Assembly: GCA_036267635.1 (NCBI GenBank) | Contig: DATAVR010000120.1 | Span: forward strand, 8,658-72,657 | Source of the DNA: JADGRB01 sp036267635 | Lineage (GTDB): Bacteria > Myxococcota_A > Polyangia > Fen-1088 | Reading direction: 5' to 3' | Length of the DNA stretch: 64,000 bases | In this document: piece after piece, positions 51,749 through 60,671 of the stretch | Numbering within the stretch: the first letter of the stretch is position 1 | How the letters are laid out: each line of letters begins with the position of its first letter | Position numbers and translations under genes: made by a program | Notes under the pieces: generated by a model | Databases searched by the model: none | What the model was told of the DNA's origin: nothing | The model's input: the letters and a program-made list of their open reading frames with translations, nothing else

Positions 51749-54700
51749 GTGGGCCTTTCGTTCCGCGCCAAGCTGGTGGTGATCGTCGGAACGGCCGCCG
51801 CGGCGCTGGTGGTCTTGATCGCGGCCAGCGCGGCGATCTCGAACCGGACCGAGCGGGAGCTGGCCACCATTCAAGAGAGCCACCTGCCCAAGCTTCGGCT
51901 CGGCCCGCAGCTGCAGGCTGAGTTCGAGAGGCTCAAGCGCGCGTTGCAGGACGCGGTCGCGGCGCGCGACGCGGAGGCGGTGAACGCGACCCGCGCGATC
52001 ATGGAGACCTTTCTCAAGGATCTCGACGCGGCCGGCGCCGCGGTGACGCCGGGACAGGCCGCGGCGCTGCGGAGCGCCATGGACGACTACTACGCGGCGG
52101 CGCTCGACGTCTCCCGCCGTCTGGTGGCGGACGAAACCGGCGAGCGGCTGGTCGACGCCATGAGCGCCATGCAGGCCAAGCAGGCGCGGGCGGCCGACCT
52201 GCTCGCCGCCGTCACCGCCTTCAACCCGAATGATCTGGCCATGGCCTTCACCGCGGCCCGACGGGCGGAGGTGAACGGTGGCCACGTTCGCTTGATTGTG
52301 AGCCTGGTCTGCTTGACCGGGCTGGTCTTGCTCTCCGGGTGGATCGGTCGCGGGGTCGTTCGCTCGCTGGGGGAGGTAACCGTCGGGCTGCGGCGATTCG
52401 GGGGCGGCGACTTCGACCAACCCATTCCCATCGCCCGCGGCGACGACGAGCTGGCCGATCTGGCACGCCAGGCCAATCAGATGGCCGAGAGCTTGAAGCG
52501 CCTCGCGCAGGCGCGCGATCGGAACGACTGGATCCGCGACGCGCGGGTCGGCCTCAGCCAGGAGATGCGCGGCGAGCTCGAGCCAATGGAGCTGGCGGGA
52601 CGGGCGGTCTCCTTCCTGGCCCGCCACCTGGGGGCACCCGCCGGCGCGCTCTACTACGCCGATGGCCACCGCGAGCTCGAGCTGCTCGGCCAGTACGGTG
52701 GAACGCCACCCGAGGTCGGTGCGCCGGCGCGGTTTCGGATCGGTGAGGGACTGGTCGGCCAGGCCGCCCTGGTGGAAGGGATCACCGTCGTCAAGGACCC
52801 ACCCACCGATTATTTGCGGATTCGATCCGGCGTCGGCGAAGGCGCGCCGAAAGCGATCGTCCTCGTGCCCCTGCGGCAGCTCGGACGCGCGCGGGGCGTG
52901 CTCGAATTGGCGCTCTTCAACAGCTGGTCGGCGCCGGCCGAGGAGGTTCTGACCGCGGTGCAAGAGAACCTGGTGATCGCGCTGGAGGTTGCGCTGGCCC
53001 GGGTCTCGACGCGAAAGCTGCTGGCGGAGACCCAACGGCAAGCGGAGCAACTGGCGCAGCAAGAGGAGGAGCTTCGGGCCACCAACGAGGAGCTCGAGAC
53101 GCAACAAGAAGAGCTTCGCCAGACCAACCAGGAGCTGACGGAACAGGCCAAGGAGCTGGAGGAGCAACGGCGGACGTTGGAACAAAACAACAGCGAGCTC
53201 GTCGATGCCCGCCAGCGACTGGAACAAAAAGCCGCCGAGCTCTCCACCGTCAGCGCGTACAAATCACAGTTCCTGGCCAACATGTCTCACGAGCTGCGTA
53301 CGCCCCTCAACAGCATGCTCTTGCTGTCGAACCTCCTGGCCGAGAACGAGGCCGGCAATCTGACCGACAAGCAGACCGAGTTCGCCAAGACGATTCACAC
53401 CGCGGGCAAGGATCTGCTCGTGCTCATCAACCAGGTGCTCGATCTGGCCAAGATCGAGGCAGGCAAACGGGACGTCAACGTCGCGCCGATTCCGATCCGC
53501 CAGGTGGCCGACCACGCGGCGAGAATCTTCACCCCGCTGGCGGAGGAGAAGGGGCTGCGGTTGGTGGTCGAGGTGGCGCCCGATGTTCCGGCCGTCGTGA
53601 ACACCGACGGCCAGCAGCTCGAACAGATCGTGCGAAACCTGCTGGGAAACGCCATCAAGTTTACCGCCGGCGGCGAGGTGGCGCTCCGGGTGACCCGGCC
53701 CGACCCGCGCGCCCGGTTTCGCAGGGCGGATCTGCGGCGCGAGGACGCGCTGGCGTTCGCGGTCTCCGACACCGGCCTCGGCATCGCCGCGGGCGATCTG
53801 GAGCGAATCTTCGCCCCGTTCGAGCAGCTCGACGGCTCCATCGATCGCCGCTATGGCGGCACCGGCCTCGGCCTCAGCATCTCGCGCGAGATCGCCGCCT
53901 TGCTGGGGGGCGAGCTTCAGGTCGAGAGCACGCCGGGACGGGGAAGCACCTTTCGACTCTATCTGCCCCTGACCTTGGATCTGTCGGAGGCGGCGCCTCG
54001 GCCGCCAGCGGCGCCCTCGTTCGCGCCGACAGCTGAGACGCCCTCCCCTGCCCCGGCGGCCGCGCCGGATCTTCCGGACCAGTCGTCGACCACCCCGTCG
54101 AACACCGCCTGGGAGAGCTCGGAGTCGCTGCTGATCATCGAGGACGATCGCGGGTTCGCGGAGGCCTTCGCCGACGTCGTTCGCAAGCAGGGGTTGGAGT
54201 GCCTGATGGCCTTCGATGGCCAGACCGGCCTGCGGTTGGCCCGCGAGCAGAGGCCGATGGGGATCGTGCTCGACGTTCGGCTCCCCGACACCGACGGTTG
54301 GCGGGTGATGGAGGAGCTGCGCTTCGATTCGGCGACGGCGCGGATCCCCGTCCACTTCGTGTCGGCGGTCGACAGCGCCGGTCGTGGGCTGGCGCTGGGG
54401 GCGGTCGGCTATCTGACCAAGCCCGCCTCTCGGGGGGACATCCTGCGCGTCGTCGAGTCCCTCGCCCGCCGGACAGCCGACGGGGCCGGCCGGGTGCTGG
54501 TCGTCGAGGACGACGCCGTCACCGGCGACTCGGTGGTCAAGCGGCTGGCGGGAGAGAAGATGGAGGTCCACCGGGCGATGGACGCCGGCCAGGCGATGCA
54601 GGCGCTGGAGCGCCTGCGATTCGGCTGCATGGTGCTCGATCTCTCTCTGCCCGACATGGACGGGCTCGAGCTGCTCGAGCGGCTGAGGGCGCGGCACGGC

Positions 54701-55306
54701 GCCGACATGCCCTCGGTCCTCATCTACACCGCCCGCGCCTTGACCAGGGCCGAGACGAAGGCGCTCGAGGCACACGCCGAGGCGGTGGTCCTGAAAGACG
54801 GCGCCTCGGCCGATCGGCTGGTGGACGAGGTTCGGCTCTTCACCCGCCGGCTCCAGGAGGGACGCCGGACCCGCTCGGTCAACGCGCCACGCTTCCGCCC
54901 GAGCGCGCTGAACCTTTCGGGCAAGAGGATCCTGGTCGTCGACGACGACATGCGGACGGTCTACGCGCTGTCGGCGACCTTGCGGGCGAAGGGGGTCGAG
55001 GTCCTGGTCGCCGACACAGGCCAGGCGGCGCTCGATCTCCTCCGCCAGCGCACCGACGTCGAGGCGGTGCTGATGGACATCATGATGCCGGAGATGGACG
55101 GCTTCGAGGCCATGCGCCGAATACGGAAAGAGGCGCGCCATCGCGCTCTTCCGATCGTGGCGCTCACCGCCAAGGTGATGAAGGGCGATCCCGAGAAGTG
55201 TATCGAGGCGGGGGCCACCGACTATCTCCCGAAGCCGATCGACGGCGATCGCTTGCTGGCCATGCTCAACGGTCTTCTGGCCGACAAGGCGGGCGGCGAT
55301 GCCTGA
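51749..55306 (+). CDS. Large hybrid histidine kinase: TM-HAMP-GAF-HisKA-HATPase-REC-REC-REC
   Basis: An 1185-residue membrane kinase from GTG. TM1 is at about 8-30, then a periplasmic helical domain, TM2 (about 180-198) and HAMP (about 200-250). GAF is about 265-420, and a long Glu/Gln coiled coil about 420-505. HisKA has FLANMSHELRTPLNSM (about 506-520); ATPase boxes are NLLGNAIKFT, DTGLGIA and GTGLGLSIS. Three receivers lie near 790-905, 913-1030 and 1057-1170, each with a phospho-Asp (IVLDVRLPD, MVLDLSLPDMDG, VLMDIMMPEMDG). The middle one has LKDG where KP is expected. It overlaps cheR by 8 bp. Confidence 0.93.
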   Translation: MGLSFRAKLVVIVGTAAAALVVLIAASAAISNRTERELATIQESHLPKLRLGPQLQAEFERLKRALQDAVAARDAEAVNATRAIMETFLKDLDAAGAAVTPGQAAALRSAMDDYYAAALDVSRRLVADETGERLVDAMSAMQAKQARAADLLAAVTAFNPNDLAMAFTAARRAEVNGGHVRLIVSLVCLTGLVLLSGWIGRGVVRSLGEVTVGLRRFGGGDFDQPIPIARGDDELADLARQANQMAESLKRLAQARDRNDWIRDARVGLSQEMRGELEPMELAGRAVSFLARHLGAPAGALYYADGHRELELLGQYGGTPPEVGAPARFRIGEGLVGQAALVEGITVVKDPPTDYLRIRSGVGEGAPKAIVLVPLRQLGRARGVLELALFNSWSAPAEEVLTAVQENLVIALEVALARVSTRKLLAETQRQAEQLAQQEEELRATNEELETQQEELRQTNQELTEQAKELEEQRRTLEQNNSELVDARQRLEQKAAELSTVSAYKSQFLANMSHELRTPLNSMLLLSNLLAENEAGNLTDKQTEFAKTIHTAGKDLLVLINQVLDLAKIEAGKRDVNVAPIPIRQVADHAARIFTPLAEEKGLRLVVEVAPDVPAVVNTDGQQLEQIVRNLLGNAIKFTAGGEVALRVTRPDPRARFRRADLRREDALAFAVSDTGLGIAAGDLERIFAPFEQLDGSIDRRYGGTGLGLSISREIAALLGGELQVESTPGRGSTFRLYLPLTLDLSEAAPRPPAAPSFAPTAETPSPAPAAAPDLPDQSSTTPSNTAWESSESLLIIEDDRGFAEAFADVVRKQGLECLMAFDGQTGLRLAREQRPMGIVLDVRLPDTDGWRVMEELRFDSATARIPVHFVSAVDSAGRGLALGAVGYLTKPASRGDILRVVESLARRTADGAGRVLVVEDDAVTGDSVVKRLAGEKMEVHRAMDAGQAMQALERLRFGCMVLDLSLPDMDGLELLERLRARHGADMPSVLIYTARALTRAETKALEAHAEAVVLKDGASADRLVDEVRLFTRRLQEGRRTRSVNAPRFRPSALNLSGKRILVVDDDMRTVYALSATLRAKGVEVLVADTGQAALDLLRQRTDVEAVLMDIMMPEMDGFEAMRRIRKEARHRALPIVALTAKVMKGDPEKCIEAGATDYLPKPIDGDRLLAMLNGLLADKAGGDA

Positions 55307-56123
55307 GCCGAACGTCGAGGGGAGCGGGGAGATCCGCCAGTTTCTCGCCTCGATCTTCGAGCGGTATGGACACGACCTGCGCGGCTACGCGGTCAATTCG
55401 GTGCAACGTCGCGTGCGGGCCGCGCTCGGAAGGTCGGGGCTCTCCAGCGTGGCCGAGCTCGAACGGAGAAGCCTGGCCGATCCCCTGTTCTTCGCGCAGG
55501 TGTTGCCGAGCCTCACCGTCCGGGTGAGCGAGATGTTCCGCGATCCGACGTTTTTCCTGACGCTTCGGACGCGGATCGTCCCTCTCCTCCGCAGCTATCC
55601 GCGTCTCAACATCTGGCACGCCGGCTGCGCGACCGGAGAAGAAGCCTATTCGGTGGCGATCCTCCTGGCGGAAGAAGGCCTCTACGATCGCTGTCAGATC
55701 TACGCCACGGACGTGAGCGCGCAGGCGTTGGAGCAAGCCAAGCTGGGCGTCTACGCCGCCGACAGCCTCGAGACCTTCGCCTCGAACTACCGCGCCGCGG
55801 GCGGCAGGCACGACATCCGGCGATACGTCACGGAAGCCTACGGCCGGATCTCGATCTGCGAACCGCTCAGACGGAATGTCGTCTTCTTCCAGCACGATCT
55901 GGTGGGCGACTATGTGTTTGGCGAGATGGACGCGGTATTTTGTCGCAACGTGATGATCTATTTTGGCCGCGAGCTCCAGGAGCGCGTCCTCGGCAAGCTG
56001 GCCGACAGCTTGCGTCCGCACGGATTCCTCTGCCTGGGCCGGAGCGAGCAGCTGGGGCGCCGCGGGCGCGCTCAGTTCACCGATTTCGCCCCGCCCGATC
56101 GCATCTACCGGCGGGCGCCGTGA
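55299..56123 (+). CDS. cheR: CheR-type protein-glutamate methyltransferase
   Basis: A 274-residue SAM-dependent methyltransferase. The N-terminal helical domain shows IFERYGHDLRGYAVNSVQRR, followed by VRVSEMFRDPTFF. The SAM site is IWHAGCATGEEAYSVAILL, and AVFCRNVMIYFGRELQ is the family's final motif. CheR normally methylates chemoreceptor glutamates, but no receptor or CheB gene is in the window. The 8-bp overlap with the hybrid kinase gene and the GTGA overlap with the next kinase suggest it modifies one of them, perhaps the coiled coil. Confidence 0.92.
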   Translation: MPEPNVEGSGEIRQFLASIFERYGHDLRGYAVNSVQRRVRAALGRSGLSSVAELERRSLADPLFFAQVLPSLTVRVSEMFRDPTFFLTLRTRIVPLLRSYPRLNIWHAGCATGEEAYSVAILLAEEGLYDRCQIYATDVSAQALEQAKLGVYAADSLETFASNYRAAGGRHDIRRYVTEAYGRISICEPLRRNVVFFQHDLVGDYVFGEMDAVFCRNVMIYFGRELQERVLGKLADSLRPHGFLCLGRSEQLGRRGRAQFTDFAPPDRIYRRAP

Positions 56124-57226
56124 GCGAGCCCAGGCCAAAGGTCCTGCTGGTCGACGACGTCGACGCGAACCTGGTGGCGCTCGAGGGGCTCCTCGGCCGG
56201 ATGTCGTGCGATCTCGTGCGCGCCAGATCCGGCAACGAGGCGCTGCGTCTGCTGCTCAGGCACGAGTTCGCGGTGGTCCTGCTGGACGTCCAGATGCCCC
56301 AGATGGACGGCTACGAGGTCGCGCAGCACGCCCGCGACAACCCGGCGACGCGGCACGTCCCGATCATCTTCGTCACGGCAACGCACGAGACGAAGGAGAA
56401 CGTGCTTCGTGGCTACGACGCCGGCGCTTTCGACCTGCTCTTCAAGCCGGTGGACCCCTACATCCTGCGCAGCAAGGTTCAAGTGTTCCTCGATCTCTAC
56501 CTCAACCGGTTGAGGCTGCGCGCGGAGATCGACGCGCACAAACAGACGCTGGCCGAGGTGGAGGCGTTCAACTACTCCGTCTCGCACGACCTGCGCGCGC
56601 CGCTCCGCCCGCTCGACGGATTCAGCGAGGTGCTGCTGGAGGAATACGGCGACAAGCTCGACGATCGGGGGAGAGACTATCTGCGCCGCATTCGCGCGGC
56701 CGCGCGGCGAATGGGGCAACTGATCGACGATCTGCTGGAGCTGTCGCGGGTCGGTCGCCTCGCCCTGCGCCGGCATCCGGTCGACCTGTCGGCGCTGGTC
56801 GCGTCGATCGTGGAGCAGATGCGCTCCGATCAGGGCGATCGCGAGATCGAGCTCCTGTGCGCCGCCGGGGTCGAAGCCCAGGTAGACGAGCGGGTCTTGC
56901 GCATCGCGCTCGAGAACTTGCTCCGCAACGCCTGGAAGTTCACCGCGAAGCAGCCGCAGGCCAGGATCGAATTCGGTCGAAGCTCGGATTCCAACGAGCT
57001 GATCTACTTCGTGCGCGACAACGGCGTCGGATTCGATTCGACCTACGCTGAAAAGCTGTTTCAGCCCTTTCAGCGCCTGCACGGCTCCGACTATCCGGGG
57101 ACCGGGATAGGACTGGCCATCGTCGACCGGATCATTCGGCGTCACGAAGGCCGGATCTGGGGCGAGTCGACCCCTGGGCAAGGCGCCACCTTCTACTTCA
57201 CCCTCGCTCCCCGACCCGCCGGGTGA
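56120..57226 (+). CDS. REC-histidine kinase (phytochrome-type HisKA)
   Basis: A 368-residue soluble kinase whose GTG overlaps the cheR stop. Receiver (about 7-125): VLLVDDVDANLVAL, VVLLDVQMPQMDGYEV, LLFKPVDP. HisKA has the phytochrome-like EAFNYSVSHDLRAPLRPL; the ATPase domain has NLLRNAWKFT, DNGVGFD and GTGIGLAIVD. It is the last gene of the operon and probably takes phosphate from the large hybrid kinase on its receiver. The longer upstream open frame lies inside cheR and is rejected. Confidence 0.92.
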   Translation: MSEPRPKVLLVDDVDANLVALEGLLGRMSCDLVRARSGNEALRLLLRHEFAVVLLDVQMPQMDGYEVAQHARDNPATRHVPIIFVTATHETKENVLRGYDAGAFDLLFKPVDPYILRSKVQVFLDLYLNRLRLRAEIDAHKQTLAEVEAFNYSVSHDLRAPLRPLDGFSEVLLEEYGDKLDDRGRDYLRRIRAAARRMGQLIDDLLELSRVGRLALRRHPVDLSALVASIVEQMRSDQGDREIELLCAAGVEAQVDERVLRIALENLLRNAWKFTAKQPQARIEFGRSSDSNELIYFVRDNGVGFDSTYAEKLFQPFQRLHGSDYPGTGIGLAIVDRIIRRHEGRIWGESTPGQGATFYFTLAPRPAG

Positions 57227-57329
57227 GGCCGGACAACTAAAGAAATGCCGGCCGAGTGTCGACCAGGACTGCCGTAATGGTGGGCTCCTCGGGGGAGCTG
57301 TCGCCGCCAATCCCCCTTTGAGGAGAGCC

Positions 57330-59954
57330 ATGCGCATTCAGTTCGCAGCGATTGTTCTGTCCGTTTCGGCGCTCTTGACGGTCGCCGGCTGTGGCGACGA
57401 CGGATCCGGCAGCGGGGGCCAGGCCGGCAGCGGCGGCGCCGGACTGAGTGGCAGCGCGGGCGCGGGCGGAAAGCCCGCCAGCGGAACGGGCGGCGGCGCG
57501 GTCGCCGGGTCGAGCGGGACGGGTGGCGCGACGGGCGGTGCTGCCGCCGGAGCGAATGGCACCGGCGGCAGCGGAGTCGCCGGGGCCAACGGGACGGGCG
57601 GCGCGGCTGGATCCCATGGCTCGGGTGGCGCGGCCGCCGGGGCGAGCGGCACGGGCGGCGCGGCTGGATCCAACGGCGCTGCTGGCGCGGCCGCCGGGGC
57701 GAGCGGCACGGGCGGCGGCGCGGCGAGCGGCGTGGCGGGATCCAATGGCACGGCCGACGCCGGCAGCGGCGGTCAGGGCGGCGGATCCGCCGACCCCTGC
57801 TCGGTGACGCCGAGCCCGTGCGGTGCGAATGCCACCTGCACGAGCACGGGGACGACCGCCGTCTGCGGCTGCAACGCGGGCTTCTTCGGTAACGGCCAGA
57901 TCTGCACGGCCTGCGCGACCTGCGGAGCCGGGCAATACCAGACCGCCGCCTGTACGGCGACGCAAGACACCACCTGCAGCACCTGCGCGGTGTGCGGCGG
58001 CGGAGAGTATGAAACCGCCGCCTGTGGCCCGACCAGCAACGCCACTTGCGCCGGCTGCGACGCCGACTGCCTCACCTGCAGCGGCATCGGTGCCTGCACC
58101 GTCTGCGCACCGGGGTCTTATCTGAACGGCGGCGTCTGCGTCGGCTGTTCGACCTGCATCGCGGGCGAATACCAGTCGGCCGCCTGCACCGCGACCGCCG
58201 ATACGGCTTGCGTCGCCTGCTCGACCTGCGGCGCCGGCACGTACCAGACCGCCGCCTGCGGCCCGACCGCCGACACGACCTGCGCCGCCTGTTCGGCCTG
58301 CGGCGTCGGCACGTACGAGACCGGCGCCTGTGGCGGCGGCAACGACCGTCTCTGCACCACCTGTTCGAGCTGCGGCGCCGGCCAGTACCAGACCGCCGCC
58401 TGCACGCCGGCCAGCAACAGCGCCTGCGCGACCTGCTCGACCTGCGGCACGGGCCAGTACCAGACCGCCGCCTGCGGCGCGACCAGCGACGTCGCCTGCG
58501 CCACCTGCTCGACCTGCGGCGCCGGCCAGTACCAGACCGCCGCCTGTGCCGCGACCAGCGACGTCGCCTGCGCCACCTGCTCGAATTGCCCGACCGGCCA
58601 GTACGCCGTGACGGCTTGCGGGACCAGCAGCAACACCGCCTGCGGCACCTGCGACGCCAACTGCGACGCCTGCACCGGTCCGGGGGCCTGCACCACCTGC
58701 TCGGCCGGCTACGGGTCGAACGGCGGAGCCTGCGTGCCGTCCGGCGCGAGCTGCCTCGCGATCCACCGCGCCAGTCCCAGCGCCCCGAGCGGCGTCTATC
58801 AGCTGGACCCCAACGGTGGCTCGGCGAGCGACGCTTTCATCGCCTACTGCGACATGAGCAACGACGGCGGCGGGTGGATGAAGATCCTGCAATACAACAA
58901 CGCCGCCTACACCCCGACCGCCGCGGCGGTCGGGAACATTGCCGTCCCCGACACCTCGGCGATGGCCAAGCTGGCCGACACGAACGTCAACGTCCTCTCC
59001 ACCCTGGGCAGCTACCGGGAGTACCGGTTCCAGGGCGACACCTCGACCAGCAAGCTGTTCATCGAGTCGAGCGCGACCTGGAGCGACCCCGCGCAGGGCG
59101 AGGGTCTCGTGCTCACCGGGACGACGTTGGCCTGCGAGGCGGCCACCAACTGCACCTACGTGACGGTCACGGCGCCGGCCGGTCGGGCGACCATCGACTC
59201 CAACGACTGGACCCCGTCGTCGATCGGCGGCGCGAACAATCAGGACCGCTACTTCACCGACTACAGCGCGACGCCGAACTGTTACGCGACCGGGTCGACG
59301 ACCCAGCGCTGCTATGACGCCGGGGTCACCACCGGACACGCGCTCATCCCGAACCTCTCCATCTGGGTGCGCGAGGTGAGCGCACCGACCGACGCGCTCA
59401 TCATCTACCCCCTCGACGAGGGGAGCGGCACCGCCGTCGGCGACACCTCCGGCAACGGCAACAACGCGACCGTGGTCTCAGGGTCGTGGACCACGCCGGG
59501 ACACACCGGCAGCGCGCTGCTCGGCGCCCTGCGCACCAACGCCAGCGTGCCGGTGACCACGGCCGTCACCGTCTCGGCCTGGGTGCGCCGCGACGGAGCC
59601 GGCACCGCCTATCCGCGCATCCTCAGCTGGAACAACGACGGCCTCGAGCTGGCCGACGCCAACCACTCCAACAACCTGGGCGTCTACACGCCGGCGCTCG
59701 GTTGGCAGCCGACGGGCGTCGGATTCGGCACCGGGTTCCACCACGTGGCGGTGACGGTCGGCGGCGGGACCGTGACCGTCTACTTCGACGGAGCGCAGGG
59801 CTACACCGCCGCGACGACCGTCACCCTGACAGGGCAGATGTCGATCGGGACCCGTTGGAACGACGTCGAGTCGTGGATGGGCGCCGTGGATCAGGTGCGG
59901 GTCTACAGCCGCGTCCTCAGCCCCGGCGAGATCGCGGCGCTGGCGGCCGAGTAA
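57330..59954 (+). CDS. Surface lipoprotein: Gly-rich stalk, Cys-rich repeats, fibrinogen-like and LamG-like domains
   Basis: An 874-residue protein. The ATG at 57330 follows GAGGAGA and gives a lipoprotein signal (MRIQFAAIVLSVSALLTVAGC). Residues about 25-150 are a Gly/Ala/Ser stalk. An EGF-like segment (SPCGANATCTSTG) leads into nine 24-residue Cys-rich repeats (CSTCGAGQYQTAAC type), resembling receptor Cys-rich modules. Then comes a fibrinogen-like start (SGVYQLDPNGGS, YCDMSNDGGGWMKI, about 485-515). The C-terminal about 200 residues form a LamG/concanavalin-like fold (IYPLDEGSGTAVGDTSGNGN, VTVSAWVRRDG). Likely a cell-surface adhesin or binding protein; ligand unknown. Confidence 0.82.
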   Translation: MRIQFAAIVLSVSALLTVAGCGDDGSGSGGQAGSGGAGLSGSAGAGGKPASGTGGGAVAGSSGTGGATGGAAAGANGTGGSGVAGANGTGGAAGSHGSGGAAAGASGTGGAAGSNGAAGAAAGASGTGGGAASGVAGSNGTADAGSGGQGGGSADPCSVTPSPCGANATCTSTGTTAVCGCNAGFFGNGQICTACATCGAGQYQTAACTATQDTTCSTCAVCGGGEYETAACGPTSNATCAGCDADCLTCSGIGACTVCAPGSYLNGGVCVGCSTCIAGEYQSAACTATADTACVACSTCGAGTYQTAACGPTADTTCAACSACGVGTYETGACGGGNDRLCTTCSSCGAGQYQTAACTPASNSACATCSTCGTGQYQTAACGATSDVACATCSTCGAGQYQTAACAATSDVACATCSNCPTGQYAVTACGTSSNTACGTCDANCDACTGPGACTTCSAGYGSNGGACVPSGASCLAIHRASPSAPSGVYQLDPNGGSASDAFIAYCDMSNDGGGWMKILQYNNAAYTPTAAAVGNIAVPDTSAMAKLADTNVNVLSTLGSYREYRFQGDTSTSKLFIESSATWSDPAQGEGLVLTGTTLACEAATNCTYVTVTAPAGRATIDSNDWTPSSIGGANNQDRYFTDYSATPNCYATGSTTQRCYDAGVTTGHALIPNLSIWVREVSAPTDALIIYPLDEGSGTAVGDTSGNGNNATVVSGSWTTPGHTGSALLGALRTNASVPVTTAVTVSAWVRRDGAGTAYPRILSWNNDGLELADANHSNNLGVYTPALGWQPTGVGFGTGFHHVAVTVGGGTVTVYFDGAQGYTAATTVTLTGQMSIGTRWNDVESWMGAVDQVRVYSRVLSPGEIAALAAE
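57912..58649 (+). repeat. Nine 72-bp Cys-rich coding repeats
   Basis: Each unit encodes 24 residues of the form CxxCGxGxYxTAACxxTxxxxCxx. Two units (57912-58055) are followed by an insert with a different Cys pattern (CDADCLTCSGIGACTVC), then seven more units; a similar insert (CDANCDACTGPGACTTC) closes the array. Units near 58370-58580 are nearly identical in DNA, which suggests recent copying. Confidence 0.8.
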
Positions 59955-59978
59955 CCTCGACCCGCTGCCGCGCGATCG

Positions 59979-60389
59979 TCAGTCGTTGAGGGCGCCGGCA
60001 TTGATCCAGCCGGCAATCAGATCGATCTGCCCTTGAGTGAGCGCAGCCGCCGTCGCCGGCAGCGGCATCGGCGAGCCACAGGGTGGATTGGTCCCCGCGA
60101 GCTTGCGGGACGTCTTGAGATAGAGCGCGCTGTCGCCCACGTCGTCGGGGGCGACGCGCAGCAGGCCGGGCGCTTGCGACGCGCAGGTGACGCCCGAGGT
60201 TCCGGCGCCGGTCCCCGCCACCGGCACGCCGACCAGGTTGGCGTAGGCGGTCGCCTCCGTGCTCATGTCGAGCATTCCGACGGTCACGCCGCTGCCGCCC
60301 GGATGGTGGCATCCCACGCAGCGCACGCCGACGATGTCGGCGTACACGTTGGTGAACGTCGGATCGGGCGCGTCGCAGGTCACCGTCAC
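59979..60389 (-). CDS. Cytochrome-c-like protein, apparently missing its 5' end
   Basis: The frame from a GTG at 60389 encodes 136 residues with one haem-binding motif (VRCVGCHH, CxxCH), a conserved-looking SALYLKTSRKL and a possible axial Met in CGSPMPLPA. It ends in LTQGQIDLIAGWINAGA, typical of surface cytochrome modules in this type of organism. The frame stays open upstream to a TAG at 60597-60599 and there encodes a PKD/Ig-like segment (PVFSWSAPAGTFDNPASAAP, PVTITVSVG) without any start codon or signal peptide. The gene is therefore probably truncated or frameshifted at its 5' end. It is convergent with the surface lipoprotein gene (24 bp apart). Confidence 0.6.
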   Translation of the reverse strand: MTVTCDAPDPTFTNVYADIVGVRCVGCHHPGGSGVTVGMLDMSTEATAYANLVGVPVAGTGAGTSGVTCASQAPGLLRVAPDDVGDSALYLKTSRKLAGTNPPCGSPMPLPATAAALTQGQIDLIAGWINAGALND

Positions 60390-60671
60390 CGAGGCGGAGG
60401 CGGCCGCCGCGCCGCAGGCCGGATCGTTGGGCCCGACGGAGACGGTGATGGTGACGGGGCCTGGCGTCGCCGGACAAGTGAAGGTCGGCGCGGCGCTGGC
60501 CGGATTGTCGAACGTCCCGGCCGGCGCGCTCCAGGAGAAGACCGGCGCCGTTGCGCCCGTCGAGGCGGTCGCCGAATGAAGTCCGCGAATGGCACCCTAG
60601 ATCCGGCGCCTCCGCGCGGCCGTGACAATTCCGTAGCGAGTCTGTGGACGCCGGCGACCGCCCGCAATGGG

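Noticed and set aside
50114..53227. A long minus-strand open frame opposite the sensory operon
   Set aside because: It is a mirror of well-supported genes on the plus strand; its protein is His/Arg/Gln-rich with no recognisable fold.
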